From contig NMRA01000011.1 in assembly GCA_002633005.1 (NCBI GenBank), positions 175,451 through 224,178 of the forward strand: 48,728 nucleotides of DNA, written 5' to 3'. Source of the stretch: Phoronis australis. Its lineage: Eukaryota; Phoronida; Phoronidae. The notes beneath the pieces were generated by a model. The model was given only the letters and a program-made list of their open reading frames with translations. It made no database searches and was not told the origin of the DNA. Below, piece by piece: positions 10,030 to 21,789 of the stretch. The translations under genes and the position numbers were made by a program. Numbering within the stretch: position 1 is the stretch's first letter; each line of letters begins with the position of its first letter.

Positions 10030-11410
10030 GAGGAACCCAGGCTTAAGTACGACGACTGTGCGATTGGAGCAGAGTCTGTTACCAGCCTGCAATCGGGAAT
10101 AAAATTATCGACAGCGTACCTTAACTTTAATATAACCAAAATAGGCACAATTTGTACTGAAAATGTTGACAAAATGTGGCAAAATAAATATTGACAGAAA
10201 TTATTTTGCCAGACTCGGATGTGCAGCCGATGACTCGGTGAGGATGGATTGAGACCACTGCACTGACAAAAGACGAAGGCATGCCGTCCCCGGCTGCTTT
10301 ATCGGAATAAATGGTTCAAATCATGAATGCCGTATACATACAAAGATAGTTTTCGACACTTGCATAAAATTACGCACTAGTCACAGTCCTGTGCCAACGA
10401 CTGAACAGCGAGACTGACTATGGCGGAGGCTAGGTTAAGCTTGTTTTACTGGGTATAATAAACTCTGGTAATCGAACTCTAGAACAACGAACATGCAACA
10501 TCAAAATAATTGAATAAAATTGCTATATATTATGTCCGGGCAACAAAATCAAACACAGGTGCGCATTATTGCAATTGAAGTGTGGAGTTCGCTGTTTTGA
10601 GATAAAACTTGTTTTTCTTTGTTGAAACATCGCCACACGTGAATATTTTTTTCTAGTTTACATTTTAACGGCCAGTAAAGCCGGTGCCTATTTGCTGCCA
10701 AGTACACATTGCGCTCATACGTCCGGATAGTCACACGGTAATTGCTCACTTCAGGCTGGTACTTTGCATTAGTTTCACGATATGGCGATAAAGATAAGAC
10801 ATTTGTTGATCAAGAAAGTTTTTTCCCTAATTTATTACCTAAACGGGTACTGTTGCTGAAATTTGACGTACCCTCGCGATGAGTGAGGGCTGACCTCAGT
10901 AGCCGAGCGTTGGCTTCGGGGGCTGCGACGTATTTCACTAACTTATGATTATGCGTTTAATACTATTCATCATATGCAAAGTAAAACTTGGGTAATAAAT
11001 AATCAAGTTTGTACAAAAGGAACCAAAATGAGAATCAAAAACAACAAAACAAAGTAACAACGCATATATGCTAACGGTGATGTCAATACGTTTTCAAGGA
11101 CAACATGACCGGCATTCAGAAATAGTTCCTGAACTGACACGCGGGAACTCGGGTCACGGAAATAGACGGGAATAGACGATGATTTTCCGATCTCGGCCGA
11201 GGTACAAAATTGTGCTCAAAAAGGCTTTTAATTTGATAAGAGAAAGGATGTGAATATTACGTCTTACTTAATTTGGTATATATTTTTAAGTTTTTGAACT
11301 AGATTGCCCTCTGAGATACGGACTTTAAAGATATCGCTCACATAAAGAAAATGCATAGGCACGTCATCCAAAAATACAACATCATATAGAAATGATTTTT
11401 TTACAAAAGT
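10030..11410. other. Unassigned non-coding stretch
   Basis: No gene, repeat pair or long dyad recognised. Short frames only. Confidence 0.4.
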
Positions 11411-11411
11411 G

Positions 11412-11510
11412 ACGGTGGTGGGAGTGCTGCTGATGATGCTGATGGTGGTGGTGTTGATGGTGGTGGTGTGGTATTTGTAGTGGTGGTGGTGGTGGTGGTG
11501 GTGTTGATGA
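11412..11510 (+). repeat. GGT/GAT trinucleotide microsatellite
   Basis: Imperfect runs of GGTGGTGGT and GATGAT. The minus-strand frame across it (11264-11527) is His/Thr-rich only because of the repeat. Confidence 0.85.
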
Positions 11511-11519
11511 TCGACCATT

Positions 11520-13880
11520 AGAGACATTTGCTGGGACTGTAATGCACAAAGAGCACAATCAACGCTGACACGGAAGAAGACTGTCAGACGTTTTTATTAT
11601 TTTCGTGGTCATAGTTAGGGAAATGTTTCGACGAAGATTTTGTGACCTCGTAGCATGGACGTGACAATGGAGCTTCTCAGAGCACTAGTGTCTCGTCTCA
11701 TACGATGTATTGTCTTCGACACTAATAAAAATGTTTTGTTAAGGTGAGTGCTCCACTGAAGGTGTTGTTCTAATCAATTCTGACGCTTGCCGTTTTGTCT
11801 AATTTATTGTTATTTATAGGCATGCGATAAAGTCTTGTCTGAGTGACTTTTAGCATAAAAGGCTATAAAATAACATTAATATTCTTGTGCACACATAAAT
11901 GACCCATCATTTTCACTATACGTTGATGAACACTCTTGCGTTGTAAAGTATATGTAGCCTAGTTACATGTAGTGCAACAAAACACCATACATGGCAGCAT
12001 AGTAGAATTTGCTAACCAGTGAGGAAGCATTATTTTAAATTTCGTCCTAAAACGGGACGCGAGTAATCATTGCGTTTCCCGCTCGTGTGGTGGAGGTGGA
12101 GGATTATTCCCTCCATTGTGAGTAAGTTGCCGCCGAGATGATGTCAAATAACATCTGGCGAAAATCAACTCCGTTTCTTTGGATTTATATGGCTCTAATC
12201 CGTCTTCTGGGAGTAGTGTTCTCAGCAGCTCTGTGACACTAGTGTTCTTGGCTATGTCCTGAATTTAAAATGTAACCAATCCTCAGCTCTACGTAGTCCG
12301 CAGAACAGTATTCTAATGATTTTACTTATATTTCATTAAATCTGAATTAAAACTTGTCAGTGAAGATAGTAATTAAGTGTACTTCAACTAGACCCATACC
12401 TCGATATCTAACCCATGAGCATGGAATCCATGATGTTTTTGTCCGAGTATTTAAAAGGCGACATTCCGTACATTGGTATACCAATGCTTTAATATTCCAT
12501 AGCACTCTATCACGTATTGACAATACGGCGTTGTCGTCGTAAATTCCCCGCGTGCATGCTTGGTCAAATTCGTCCACTAGGTTTCGCTTAGAGCTGTATG
12601 GAACACTTTAGAACTTTCATAACGTGCTACCTAGCCGATGTTTGATCGATTTTTTGGCGTACATGTATATAACACAAGCGATACTATAAAAGTGACTAGA
12701 TCAGCAGCTATAGCCGTTAAGGAGAAGCGGTAAGTTTTACAGGGATGGCAATTTTGTTAAGCCCTGGAATACGGCTTCATGAAAGCCAGCTAAAGACAGT
12801 TCCGACGATTTCGAAAAACTGATAATTTAATTTCTAAAACCAGTCTACGTTACTGGGAAACCAATGTAGTCACACGCGTAGGATGAGCTTGAATCAAATC
12901 ATTTGAAGGCAGCGGAAACGGTTATTGACAACGCAAACGCTATAATCGAACACGTTAAGAAGTGACATTTACCTAAGGCCAAGTCTTTGAAGAGGATGCG
13001 TTGGTCCTGTGACCAATACGATATCTAAATATGGAGGTAAGTTTTTAGCGACAAAACATCTCTGTGTCGTACTACGGTTGCCCACACTTATCGAATAAAG
13101 AAGCTTTGGGATTAGTGTTGGATAGGAAAACCGTCTTGAAATAATTAACCAGAAATATAGAAACCCGTTGTGTTTTTGTGACTGTATTACAAACCGCCAA
13201 TTCTCAACAGACTTTTGGTGAAGTCAAAGGCAAAGAATTTGACTGCGACTTCTAGGATGACAAGTTCGACTTCGCGATCAGGCTAATCTCAGAAAATTAC
13301 TGTTCTTGCCGATAATGTACGTTTGATAGAAACTGGTAAATCTATGCATGGTGCGCTAACAATTCTTTTGTTCAAACTTCATAAGAGTTATCGCAAGCAA
13401 AAATCCGTAATAACTTAACATGTATTTCTACATGTTGTCCTTATTCTTTGCTCATTTCATTTACATTTTATTTCATAAAACTTGATAAAATCGACAAATT
13501 CATTGGATGAAATTATAAGAAATGTTTATACGATCAAGCAGCACTGGTTTTAAATCAACCACTATTCCATAGAAAAATATCATTTGAATATTCGCCCTCA
13601 TTTCAGTCAATGTGTCTAAATTTACGTGTACAGCGTGTTGAGTCATATGCAGGTAATAACCATGGACTACTTTCTGGTGCGTTGCAAACGCAAAACCATG
13701 GATTCAGAGTATAATTTTTGCAACAACGGTGCAACCTAACAAGACCTTTGCTACCGTCTACGAATTTCTTTTTTTTCATATTAAGTATATTGTTTTCACA
13801 GTATCACTTCAAATAATCAAGTTTGTGCGCGGTAACTGTTATTTTTTTCCACACCATCAACCAGTGTTCTCATATGTCCG
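11520..13880. other. Unassigned non-coding stretch
   Basis: Anonymous A+T-rich sequence. TACATGTA occurs near 11964 and 12660. The opposed frames at 12347-12577 overlap each other and have no motif. Confidence 0.4.
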
Positions 13881-13884
13881 TTCA

Positions 13885-13938
13885 TGGGGCATGTGCGCCG
13901 GACAAAGCTTCGCTTCTCAAGAATATCCGGTTGCCCCA
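13885..13938. repeat. Imperfect hairpin
   Basis: TGGGGCA...CCGGA pairs with TCCGG-T-TGCCCCA across a short loop, with an internal bulge of about six bases. It is isolated; function unknown. Confidence 0.4.
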
Positions 13939-14059
13939 TTTTCTTGACCCGGGTTAATCGTGGATTTACCGAAACAGTTGAGTTGCACCACGTGTAAGTG
14001 CAGAAATTAAACTTCGTTGATTGGATGATTTACGATCTCCAGTTTACAGTACAGTCGCA

Positions 14060-14175
14060 GTGGAGTACATGGACTGTCATTTCAAGGAATCCCGTTAAGG
14101 CATAACATTTTTATACGTGTTTACACTGAGCCACTTTCTTCTGATCATTACGTCAACGCGTGCCCCTTCAAAAAG
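14060..14175 (+). repeat. Diverged duplicate segment, copy 1
   Basis: Shares ordered words with 15165-15260: TGTCATTTCAAG, GTTTACACTG-CCA-TTTC-TC-GATCA and GTCAA. It is an old local duplication flanking the TIR element at 14676-14844. Confidence 0.45.
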
Positions 14176-14675
14176 TTTTATTGTAACGTGCGCGAAGTCA
14201 GCCAGACGAGATGTAAGCCCCTGTGCCCGGTTGCATTGATCAGCCCCAAATAGTGGTTAGTATTATGTTCCCTAAATCCTGAATTTGTGTTTTTGTTGAC
14301 TCACGAATTTTGTGTTTTCCTTTATTGTCAGCTACTCTTTAGAGGCAATGTATTACAAGCTTCCAATTTAATTTTAATACAATAGAGAACTCAACGTAAA
14401 ATTGCTCTCTGTGTGTCCCAAACTGATTAAAAATGGCTTAGCAATGAAGACTAGACAGCATTAGGCAATCAAATCAGTGCTTTCACAAGTTCACAAATGT
14501 GGTGGAAATTTAAAGAACGTACACAATGTATTTGGAACTGTTTCATACAATCGGCGTCTCTGCCCCTTTTACTCTGAAGACAATAAGTCTAGTCTTTGCT
14601 AAGGCAGCAGTAAATTCAATTTTAATTTGCACATACATGTATGTATAAATATATCTTATTCAGTGAGTCGTGGAA

Positions 14676-14844
14676 TGTGCTGCACGCAGTTTATCCCTTT
14701 TAATCCGCCATCTGCACGGTGAGCAGAAGGTCCTGGGATCGAGTCCCGGTCGGGGGCAGAAATTTTTTCGGACATTTATTCATTAGGTCACGTGATGTGG
14801 CCAAAAAGATGGTGGTTTAAACGGGATAAACTGCTTGCAACACA
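14676..14844. mobile_element. 169-bp TIR element enclosing half a tRNA-SINE
   Basis: The termini form 37-bp inverted repeats with five mismatches (14676-14712 and 14808-14844), containing GCAGTTTATCCC and its complement. Inside, 14719-14806 matches the 3' half of the SINE at 36.8-37.2 kb: GAGCAGAAGGTC, the B-box-like GGATCGAGTCC, and ATTAGGTCACGTGATGTGGCC. The 5' half with the A box is missing, so it is not Pol III competent. It could be a MITE that captured a SINE, or a SINE dimer that lost its outer parts. Confidence 0.65.
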
Positions 14845-15164
14845 TACATGTAGTTCAGTATCTGTGTGACTCGAGAATGCGGTCATTAACTCTTATGACA
14901 AGTGTCGTCGTGTTTGCAATAACGTGCTTACGGCCGTGTATCAGCTACAGTCGGACTCAGACCTGTTTGATAAAGTGGGCCCCAGGGGTGTGCTACCTAA
15001 GTTTCTTCATAATCTGAATCTCCCGATTCTTACAACCAGAACAGAAACAGTGCTGTCATTAATAGAAGAAGTACTTTATTTCTTCATATTACCTTATTTT
15101 ACCTGGAGGTGGCGCACTTTCCTGGTGGACTTGTAACCTACACGCATTGAAACATGATCTTAAT

Positions 15165-15260
15165 GGAGCGCTTGGAATGTCATTTCAAGTAACGTCTCTG
15201 AGGTAAAATAGCTGTTCACACTGGACCATTTTCCTCCGATCAGCTTGTCAAGGAGCATCG
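15165..15260 (+). repeat. Diverged duplicate segment, copy 2
   Basis: Homologous to 14060-14175 (TGTCATTTCAAG; GTTCACACTGGACCATTTTCC; GATCAGCTTGTCAA). Confidence 0.45.
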
Positions 15261-15264
15261 TTTT

Positions 15265-17225
15265 TAGCTGTTAAGTGCTTACACATCTTTTAACATTTAA
15301 ATAAAATTAGTTTACAAGTACCATCAAAAGTGAAAGGCAGAGATAGGACACTTGTGAAGTATAACAAACATTTCAACATCGTCAAGTTCACCTGTAATTC
15401 GTTGACCAAAACTAAATGTTCGTTTCTATGTAATTTTTGATACGTTCGGTTGACTGCTGGGAACATGGCGATATGTATGCAGGTCATTGACGTATCATTG
15501 TCATCGCTGGCGGTTGAATTCATTAACTAATTAATTTCATAACAATGCAAGTTATGCAACGCGATTCCGGCGCTGTTTTCGCAGCCAGCCGCATTGTGTA
15601 AATAATTGGTCTTATTGACATACAGAATGGGTAGCTAACCACGAGTTTGAGAACGCAACACGTGTATAGTTGCTGACAAATCCAACTGAAGTGACTAACT
15701 CTCTGAATGCAAATCAGTAAACCTGTCTAATATGCACACTTACTAGGCCCTCTTTAACAACTCTTAAGATTAAGCTAACGTAGCCCGCATGCAGCACTTT
15801 GGCAATGTTTATATTTATGGCTGTACTTAAGTGATCGTATGGGCTTTTGGAACAGTAATTTGTTTTTGAAATCCAGTATGTTAAAACAAAAGTGTTTGTC
15901 TGACGGGGACGTTGACGGTGGGATTTTGTTTTTGTGCAATTAAGCAGTGACAATTTCACCGGTTTGTTTTCATTAATGTTAAAATACGTTTTTACCGTTT
16001 TACCACCTCCATAGAGAGACTACTACGTCAGAAACAATACGGTAACTCTTCGCCTACTAAGCACACACTAAAGCGCACAAGGGAAATTTTATTTTGAGAG
16101 CATTTTTCACAAAATCAAGTGTAACTTCGACTAGAGGCTTACACCATTTCTTTCAGGTAGCCATGTCTGCTGTCGATATCCGTCTAAAGTAATATTGGCA
16201 AGCCAAAGTGGATTCCCATTTCCCTAAATGCTTATTATGCCATAAACTCGTAACATCATTTGTGCAATGGGAAGAATTTTTGTGAATTCACTCATTTAAA
16301 ATATTCTCATGACGAGTATTACTGCGATACTTGATATCATGGGAACATATTCATCAACGTAATGTGGAAACGCAACTGACTAAGTGGCTAGCTGTTTCAT
16401 GCCATTGTTCAATAAGCGCTCAGCTGGTGTTCCTGGTTTCATACATCCAAATCAATTTCGCCTTTAAACACCTGACAAGTGCTGACTAATCGACAATAAA
16501 TAAAATGTCTCGTCTTACAAATTTCAGTCTCTTTGAATCTCTAACAACGATCAATGGTAATCGGTCAAGGACGGCACTTTGTACCCCTCCCAGAACGTGC
16601 AACGAAGTGTTTGTTACATATGTCCATTTATTAAGAATTTCGATAAAACAATACAAATGGAATTACCGTTACTCTTGGAAATTTGACATAGGAATAGCGT
16701 TCACAACCCTTGCTACACTCAGACTAGGCTAGGCAAGGTGCTTTACCCTGCGCGGTCTTGCGACTAATAAAGGAATTTCAAGTGCCAATAGAAAGTAGTG
16801 CGCGGGTAACTATTTCCACCAGATTAAGTTTAGTGCATTGTAAACACAAAGGGTGTGGTAAGGCGCCATCTGCAGGTGATTGGGTTGAGTGGGGTGTAAT
16901 TTGTAAACGAAACTTATAAGTCATGTACATGTATAGTCCAGTGATTAGTGTACTGTAGATATGACCAGCTACCAGGCAGAATGAACAAATAGAAACCACC
17001 CAGCAACCAAAAACATGAGCATGTTATACATACATGTAAGAGCAACCTAATCCAAATTTAAGTTGGCTAGTTCAAAAGCTTCATGTGAATGCATTAATCT
17101 TTAACAAAGTGGGTATCAATCAAGTTGGTAATTTGGTAACCAGTGTAATGTAGTCGCGCCAAGAGCATGTCTTGAAAGAAAATTGAACGAAGAATACTTG
17201 ATTTGCGCTATTTTAGAAGTTTCGC
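15265..17225. other. Unassigned non-coding stretch
   Basis: Only short frames without motifs. TACATGTA near 16925 and 17032. No inverted or direct repeat of note. Confidence 0.4.
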
Positions 17226-17229
17226 ATAC

Positions 17230-17430
17230 ACCTGTTGGGTACTTGTAGAAAGAGAGATTTTGGGGTATGACATGACTTATACTTAGCCTCGAATGGCAGA
17301 TACAACCGTGTAATAACCCATAAAGTTATCTCACTAGGGAGATGACATTTTGGCGGGAAACCGAGGCCGGATTCGAACCCGGGCCTCAGGAGTTTCGAGT
17401 AGCCCGACTTTACCACTACACCACTCACCG
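17230..17430 (-). mobile_element. tRNA-derived SINE with intact A and B boxes
   Basis: On the minus strand TGGTGTAGTGGTAAAG (A-box-like) and GGTTCGAATCC (exact B-box consensus) have tRNA-like spacing (about 17430 down to 17347). A non-tRNA body runs on to about 17230, ending near CTACAAGTACC. The cloverleaf is incomplete, so this is a SINE head rather than a tRNA gene. It sits at the left edge of composite repeat copy B. Confidence 0.6.
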
Positions 17431-18130
17431 GATGACGTCATCGAACGTGAAAATAGAATACTTACATGAGCACGCGCAACAATCGCATGTTCAGCAAAGG
17501 GCATTGCACCGACAATTATACGCTATGAAAAATAAGACGCATATCTTCCATTAAAGCGATATTTTAATTCAGTGAAATTTTCTCTAGTGTTCTTTCACTT
17601 GTAAATCACCGATCACCAATTTGAATGCGGGTATCGTGTCGTCGGGATCCTTTGACCTGAGCATTATATCCAGTTACTAGCGGTAACCTACTTTAGCAGA
17701 AGATATTTTCCCGGTCAAAGCTTAGCGTGATAAAATGTATAGTAAGCTGTAATAGCTGCTAAACCTTAATTCATAGATTCACTTTATTTCTATTCTGTTT
17801 AAATTTTCAATTGGTTTTGAGTATAAGCATTATTTGACAAAAATAGCTAGACTTTTCTAAAAGGTCACGACCTTCGACCTCGAGCCTCTGACACAGAAAG
17901 TAGTTACAAAGCCGAGGCGAGTCGAGAAAGGTACATGTAGATCGATTCATTGCAATGTTTCTCGTTCACTATGTGGTATAAATAGATTACTACATGTTCT
18001 CAGTCGTTATCTCCCTTATCTAGAGCCCTCGTTGATTTTGGAGAATTATCACGCTCGGGGCTAACGCCCCTCGGGGGACAATTCTCCAAAATCCACTCGG
18101 GCTCCAGATAACGGGGGATAACGACTTCGC
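17347..18130. repeat. Composite dispersed repeat, copy B
   Basis: Aligns with 1160-1890 from the tRNA-like head through to the terminal foldback. Copy B carries an extra stretch of about 70 bp near 17820-17885, including AAAGGTCACGACCTTCGACC, itself a short dyad. Confidence 0.7.
18001..18128. mobile_element. Foldback (TIR) element, copy B
   Basis: Near-perfect dyad: CAGTCGTTATCTCCCTTATC...GATTTTGGAGAATTATC on the left pairs with GACAATTCTCCAAAATCCAC...GATAACGGGGGATAACGACT on the right. Arms are about 58 nt around GGGGCTAACGCCCC, itself a small hairpin. It is better preserved than the 1734-1871 copy and would extrude readily as a cruciform. Confidence 0.8.
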
Positions 18131-18845
18131 CACGTAATAATCTATATTTATGTACTGTTCTCCACATCACTATAGGAATTGCGTTTAAAGCGTCCCATCT
18201 TTGTATGAGGGGCAGAGTACCACCTTTGTATAAGGGGCTATCAAAAAACAAGACTTTTGTCATTTTCATGACGAATCTCAAGTTTTTCGAAACGAAAGAG
18301 AAATGATAATTTAGAAAACTGTGTAGCGCTTTTGACATTACACCATTTAAGTTTAAAAACATTTGTATAACAAGGAAATTGGTCATGTTCTTGATTGCAT
18401 TTCTTATTCCAAATTATATTCAAAGGATATGGTCATGTGACCCAATTATTGTCAAAGTAGTAAAAGGTGAAAAATAGAATTGTAGAGGCATTCTAATTTC
18501 ACAAAACACGTACTTTTACTGACTTCAAATCTAATCTGTAGTTTTTGGTTAATCACGCGGACACGTTTGTAAGGCCTCATATACACAATGGCAGGAAATT
18601 CCGTTCTTCAGCTTTACTGCCGAGCATCTGACGTTCGCTTGGAGATCTTACGAATCTCCGTTCCGAAGGTTTCTTACGAGTACTACAATGAGCCACGACA
18701 GTTGTTAGTCATCCTTACGATTGCTGTATGAGCGTGGTGTTCTGGAATTGCCTGTTGACCCTTAACCGAGAAGCATCTTGTGGAGTTCTTACGATGTTCC
18801 TAAGATGTTTGTGCGAAGCGACCTGGGTTTGTTTTGCGCAACAAT
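18131..18845. other. Unassigned stretch with a short tandem
   Basis: CTTTGTATNAGGGGC occurs twice at about 18190 and 18225. The 128-codon minus frame ending at 18000 runs into the foldback and is not supported as a gene. Confidence 0.4.
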
Positions 18846-18847
18846 AC

Positions 18848-18998
18848 CACAAACAGTCACAGACTGTATCAGTCTTCGCATTGTGACAGTTTGTGATAGG
18901 CTTTGAAGCAGAAGATGTAGAATATTGCTGTTGTAACAGTTTGTTAATGTGGGATCTCACAAACTGACGTAACCCTCAAATTGCGACAGTTTGCGCAG
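18848..18998. repeat. Cluster of CAAACTGTC / GACAGTTTG motifs
   Basis: Five versions lie within 150 bp: CACAAACAGTCAC (18849), GTGACAGTTTGTG (18883), GTAACAGTTTGTT (18933), CACAAACTGACG (18958) and GCGACAGTTTGCG (18983). They are arranged as head-to-head pairs that make small imperfect dyads. A second cluster lies at 21622-21750. Confidence 0.5.
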
Positions 18999-18999
18999 A

Positions 19000-19540
19000 A
19001 ACAGAGAGCAAAAGAGAAAACAGGTGTCTGCACTAAGAAATATAGTAGTGATGCCGTACGAAAACTTTGAATCCTGTTTATTCTCAAGATCGCGTATGCG
19101 TGAACTTGGAATTGAATATTCATTTTAGCATTCAGGTGAATTTTTTGTTCAGTGTAAAGAATGCTGTAATTACTGACCTCATCATCACCCATTTTCTCCT
19201 TTAGCGTAAGTTACATGTATGTCAAAGAATCAGAGAAATAAGCGAATGGTTAAATCAACTATCGTTTGGTGAATAAGAACGCCAATAGTTGAAAGGTATT
19301 GCTTAAAATTAACGTAATTTTAACATGTAATCTGATTTAGTGCAGTTCAAGTTTTTTTTGAACGGGAAAGGGATTATTTGCGTGAAGTTGTCCAGTTTCA
19401 TCGTGTATTTTAAGCTCTCGCATGTGCGATCTTGATACTAAGCAAGATTCCAAGTTCGCGCGCAGTAGTTAGGCCTACATTTGCAAAACAATACCCAGAA
19501 GGGAGCCAAAATTACCACTTAGAGACACGAGTTATTGACT
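19000..19540. other. Unassigned non-coding stretch
   Basis: Nothing recognised beyond one TACATGTA near 19213. Confidence 0.4.
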
Positions 19541-19942
19541 CCTAGGGCCGCGATCCTTCCTTCTGGAAAACAAATTCAAAATGTTTGAATTTTTCGGTCT
19601 TCTTTCTCGCGAACATAAGATAAGTGTTTATTATTCTGTGCTAGAGTACATCACGGTGTATGAAAATGAGTTTATAGTCTAAGTTCGTGTTGATAACCTC
19701 TACATATATGAGCTAACAACTAAGTAAAAACTCGGAAGTGCGAGTTCAGACTTGAAAACTTAGCCTTAATGACGGATGACGGGGCCATTAAGTGCAAATT
19801 AGGATTAGACACGTATGCCACTACATTTATCTACTCGAGCGTAGAATAACGAACACTTGTCTTGAATTCACACAAAAGTAGAATTAAACATAACAAAATA
19901 TAATTTCGAGTTCGATCCCAAGTAAAAAGGTTAGGTCCCAGG
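19541..19942. mobile_element. Diverged copy of the ~409-bp TIR element
   Basis: Its right half aligns with 33674-33840 (GAGCGTAGAATAA, CACAAAAGTAGA, TAATTTCGAGTTC, AGTAAAAAGGTTAGGTCCC) and its left half with 33440-33670. Length is 402 bp against 409. Termini CCTAGGGCC and its partner CCCAGG are decayed. Older than the 33.4-kb copy. Confidence 0.65.
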
Positions 19943-19944
19943 CA

Positions 19945-20298
19945 CTGAATGGAGTCAAATCCTGACGCGCTGATGCCTGTACATGTTTTTAATCTTTGGA
20001 TGGATTCTGTTGGATTCTTTTGAGACAGTTTATGGTTATTTTCTTTAACGAGTCACATGATGTTGCAGTTGAATTAAGTATTATGCGAATGAAATTAAAA
20101 CAGCCAAAACGTTTTAAATATATGATCAATTAATTGTTTTCCCATATAATCCAAGTAATATTTGACATAGAACAACTTTGAGAGCGTTAAAAATTTATTT
20201 GGAATGAAACATCGTTAATACTGGTTAATATAGTTTACGTAGGCGTACATACATTACAGCCACTGAGTTATTAGACTTCGTCCGGGCTGCTTTCGGTA
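19945..20298. other. Unassigned non-coding stretch
   Basis: A+T-rich; no feature recognised. Confidence 0.4.
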
Positions 20299-20432
20299 GG
20301 CGTGACCGTAACCGGAGACAGACCGGAGAGTGAGGCGTGAATCGACCGTGACAACTGGCGTGAGCCTAAGCGTGACTGTGCCAAGAACTTACCGTGAGAT
20401 AGGCGTGAACGAAGCGCGAGCGCACCGTGAGC
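20299..20432 (+). repeat. CGTGA-rich cluster
   Basis: CGTGA occurs eight times in about 130 bp (20301, 20336, 20347, 20359, 20371, 20393, 20404, 20426), usually as GGCGTGA or ACCGTGA with irregular 11-35-bp spacing. It looks like a decayed short tandem repeat lying just past the C-terminal end of the Penelope relic. Confidence 0.55.
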
Positions 20433-20506
20433 CAGGTTTGTGGCAGGCATGATTGTTTCCCTGCCTTCTATACAGTCGGATCAATCATAATTGCTATTCT
20501 CAGTCA

Positions 20507-20790
20507 AATATGCATAGCCTCCTTTATGAGAAGAATGAGTGTGACAATATCCTTGCCCAAGATCTGAACACCAGACTAATCTATAGTGTGACCAGTTGTC
20601 AATGAATTGTTAAGAACAGCACTCTGTGTGTCTTTACAGTGTTCTTTGACTCTGGTGTTGAGAATCATGTTGGTCATTCCAATGTAAAACTGTTCACATT
20701 CAGTACAGCTGAGTTGGTACAAAACATGACTCAACGGTGTTTTGAGTCTAGAAAATGACAAAAGTCTGTTATCAGGTTTGTGAATGGTTC
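20507..20790 (-). pseudogene. Penelope-like element relic: GIY-YIG endonuclease domain
   Basis: The minus frame carries the hallmarks of the C-terminal endonuclease of Penelope-like retroelements. A linker-like KPDNRL lies upstream. The first core strand VLYQLSC is followed by a C-x2-C pair (CTEC), then FYIG, TRVKEH with the conserved Arg and a His, and GHTID with the second His. After an in-frame TAG at 20576-20578, where family members usually have Trp, the frame continues through an IKEAMHI stretch typical of the family, to a TGA at 20504-20506. In known elements this domain nicks target DNA for reverse transcription. The reverse transcriptase part is absent upstream, so this is a 5'-truncated, inactive fossil. 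The track-like start at a TTG is not a real start. Confidence 0.75.
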
Positions 20791-20799
20791 AGAGACAGT

Positions 20800-21620
20800 A
20801 AACCGAAACGTCAATCAATATGTCGTTGTTTACGTATGCGCTGATTTTAAAGTTCGTAATCATATTTTGGCCAAAAACAATCAAACGCCTCAAATAGCCA
20901 AAACTAACATTTTGTGCTTTTCCAAATTGTCGCGTGTATGAGTTACAAGTGACTCAATTCTCGAGGGAATTTTTCAATCGCTTGAGGGGAATTTCTGGAC
21001 CTCATGAGGAGAATTTCATGTGTTTTTTTAAATAATTTTCGGAGGGGAATAGGGTCTTTATTCGATCCCAAAATCAAAGAATTGTGGGCCCTGTCCTATC
21101 AGGTGCTAGCGGTGTGCCTTGTTCTGGCGCGTCTTGAACAGAATTGATAAGTTATTTTCCAATTCCTGGTACGTTCCGATAAATTAAGACTCAAGGTGGC
21201 TCTTTTCAACGATTATTGAATTGGCTCTGCGTTGAAGTTTTGGGCTGCGAGGTTCGCTCAAGAGTTAGTGATTCCATTTTCTCTCTCAGTCGACCTTCGA
21301 CCGGCAGGAAATTGCAGAGGATGGTATTATTGACAGTTAAACGGTGAAGAGGATACATGTAACTGTGATTAAGCCAAGGCTGACGGAATGAGGTTGGCTG
21401 AAGCCGAGATAGTGGGAAGAATGATTTTAACATAAATACATTTAAGTGACATACGGAGAAAAAAATTAATGGCTAATTGTCACTGAAGATTGACATACAG
21501 GATACAAACGATGGTCGTAATATCGCCTGTCAATGATATCGTGAAGTATATGTAGATACTGATGGCATTTTCAAATCGTTGTTTTGACGTGGTTGCAGAT
21601 TGTTTTGCTTCGAAGGTTTG
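20800..21620. other. Unassigned non-coding stretch
   Basis: Includes a local GAGGGGAATTT/GAGGAGAATTT iteration at about 20960-21050. The minus frame 21206-21433 has no recognisable motif. Confidence 0.4.
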
Positions 21621-21621
21621 T

Positions 21622-21750
21622 ACAAACGGTCATACCTTGAAGTTTACGACAGTTTGCGCATTTCCACCAACAATATATATCACAAGTAACAATAACGAGT
21701 CTTAAGATTGTGACAGTTTCAGCGGTTCGACAGTTTGTATAGCTTGACAG
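21622..21750. repeat. Second cluster of GACAGTTTG motifs
   Basis: ACAAACGGTCATAC (21622), TACGACAGTTTGCGC (21646), GTGACAGTTTC (21710), TCGACAGTTTGTA (21727) and TTGACAGG. The first two form the same head-to-head pair as at 18958-18995, with similar sequence between them. Confidence 0.5.
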
Positions 21751-21789
21751 GTGCGACCACGATGTCTTGCGGACGGTCAACGAACGTGA

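Noticed and set aside
9789-10290. Inverted pair GGGACGGCAT / ATGCCGTCCC
   Set aside because: A 10-bp pair 500 bp apart is within chance expectation for this length of sequence.
11264-11527. His-rich protein
   Set aside because: The His run is a direct reading of the GGT/CAC microsatellite.
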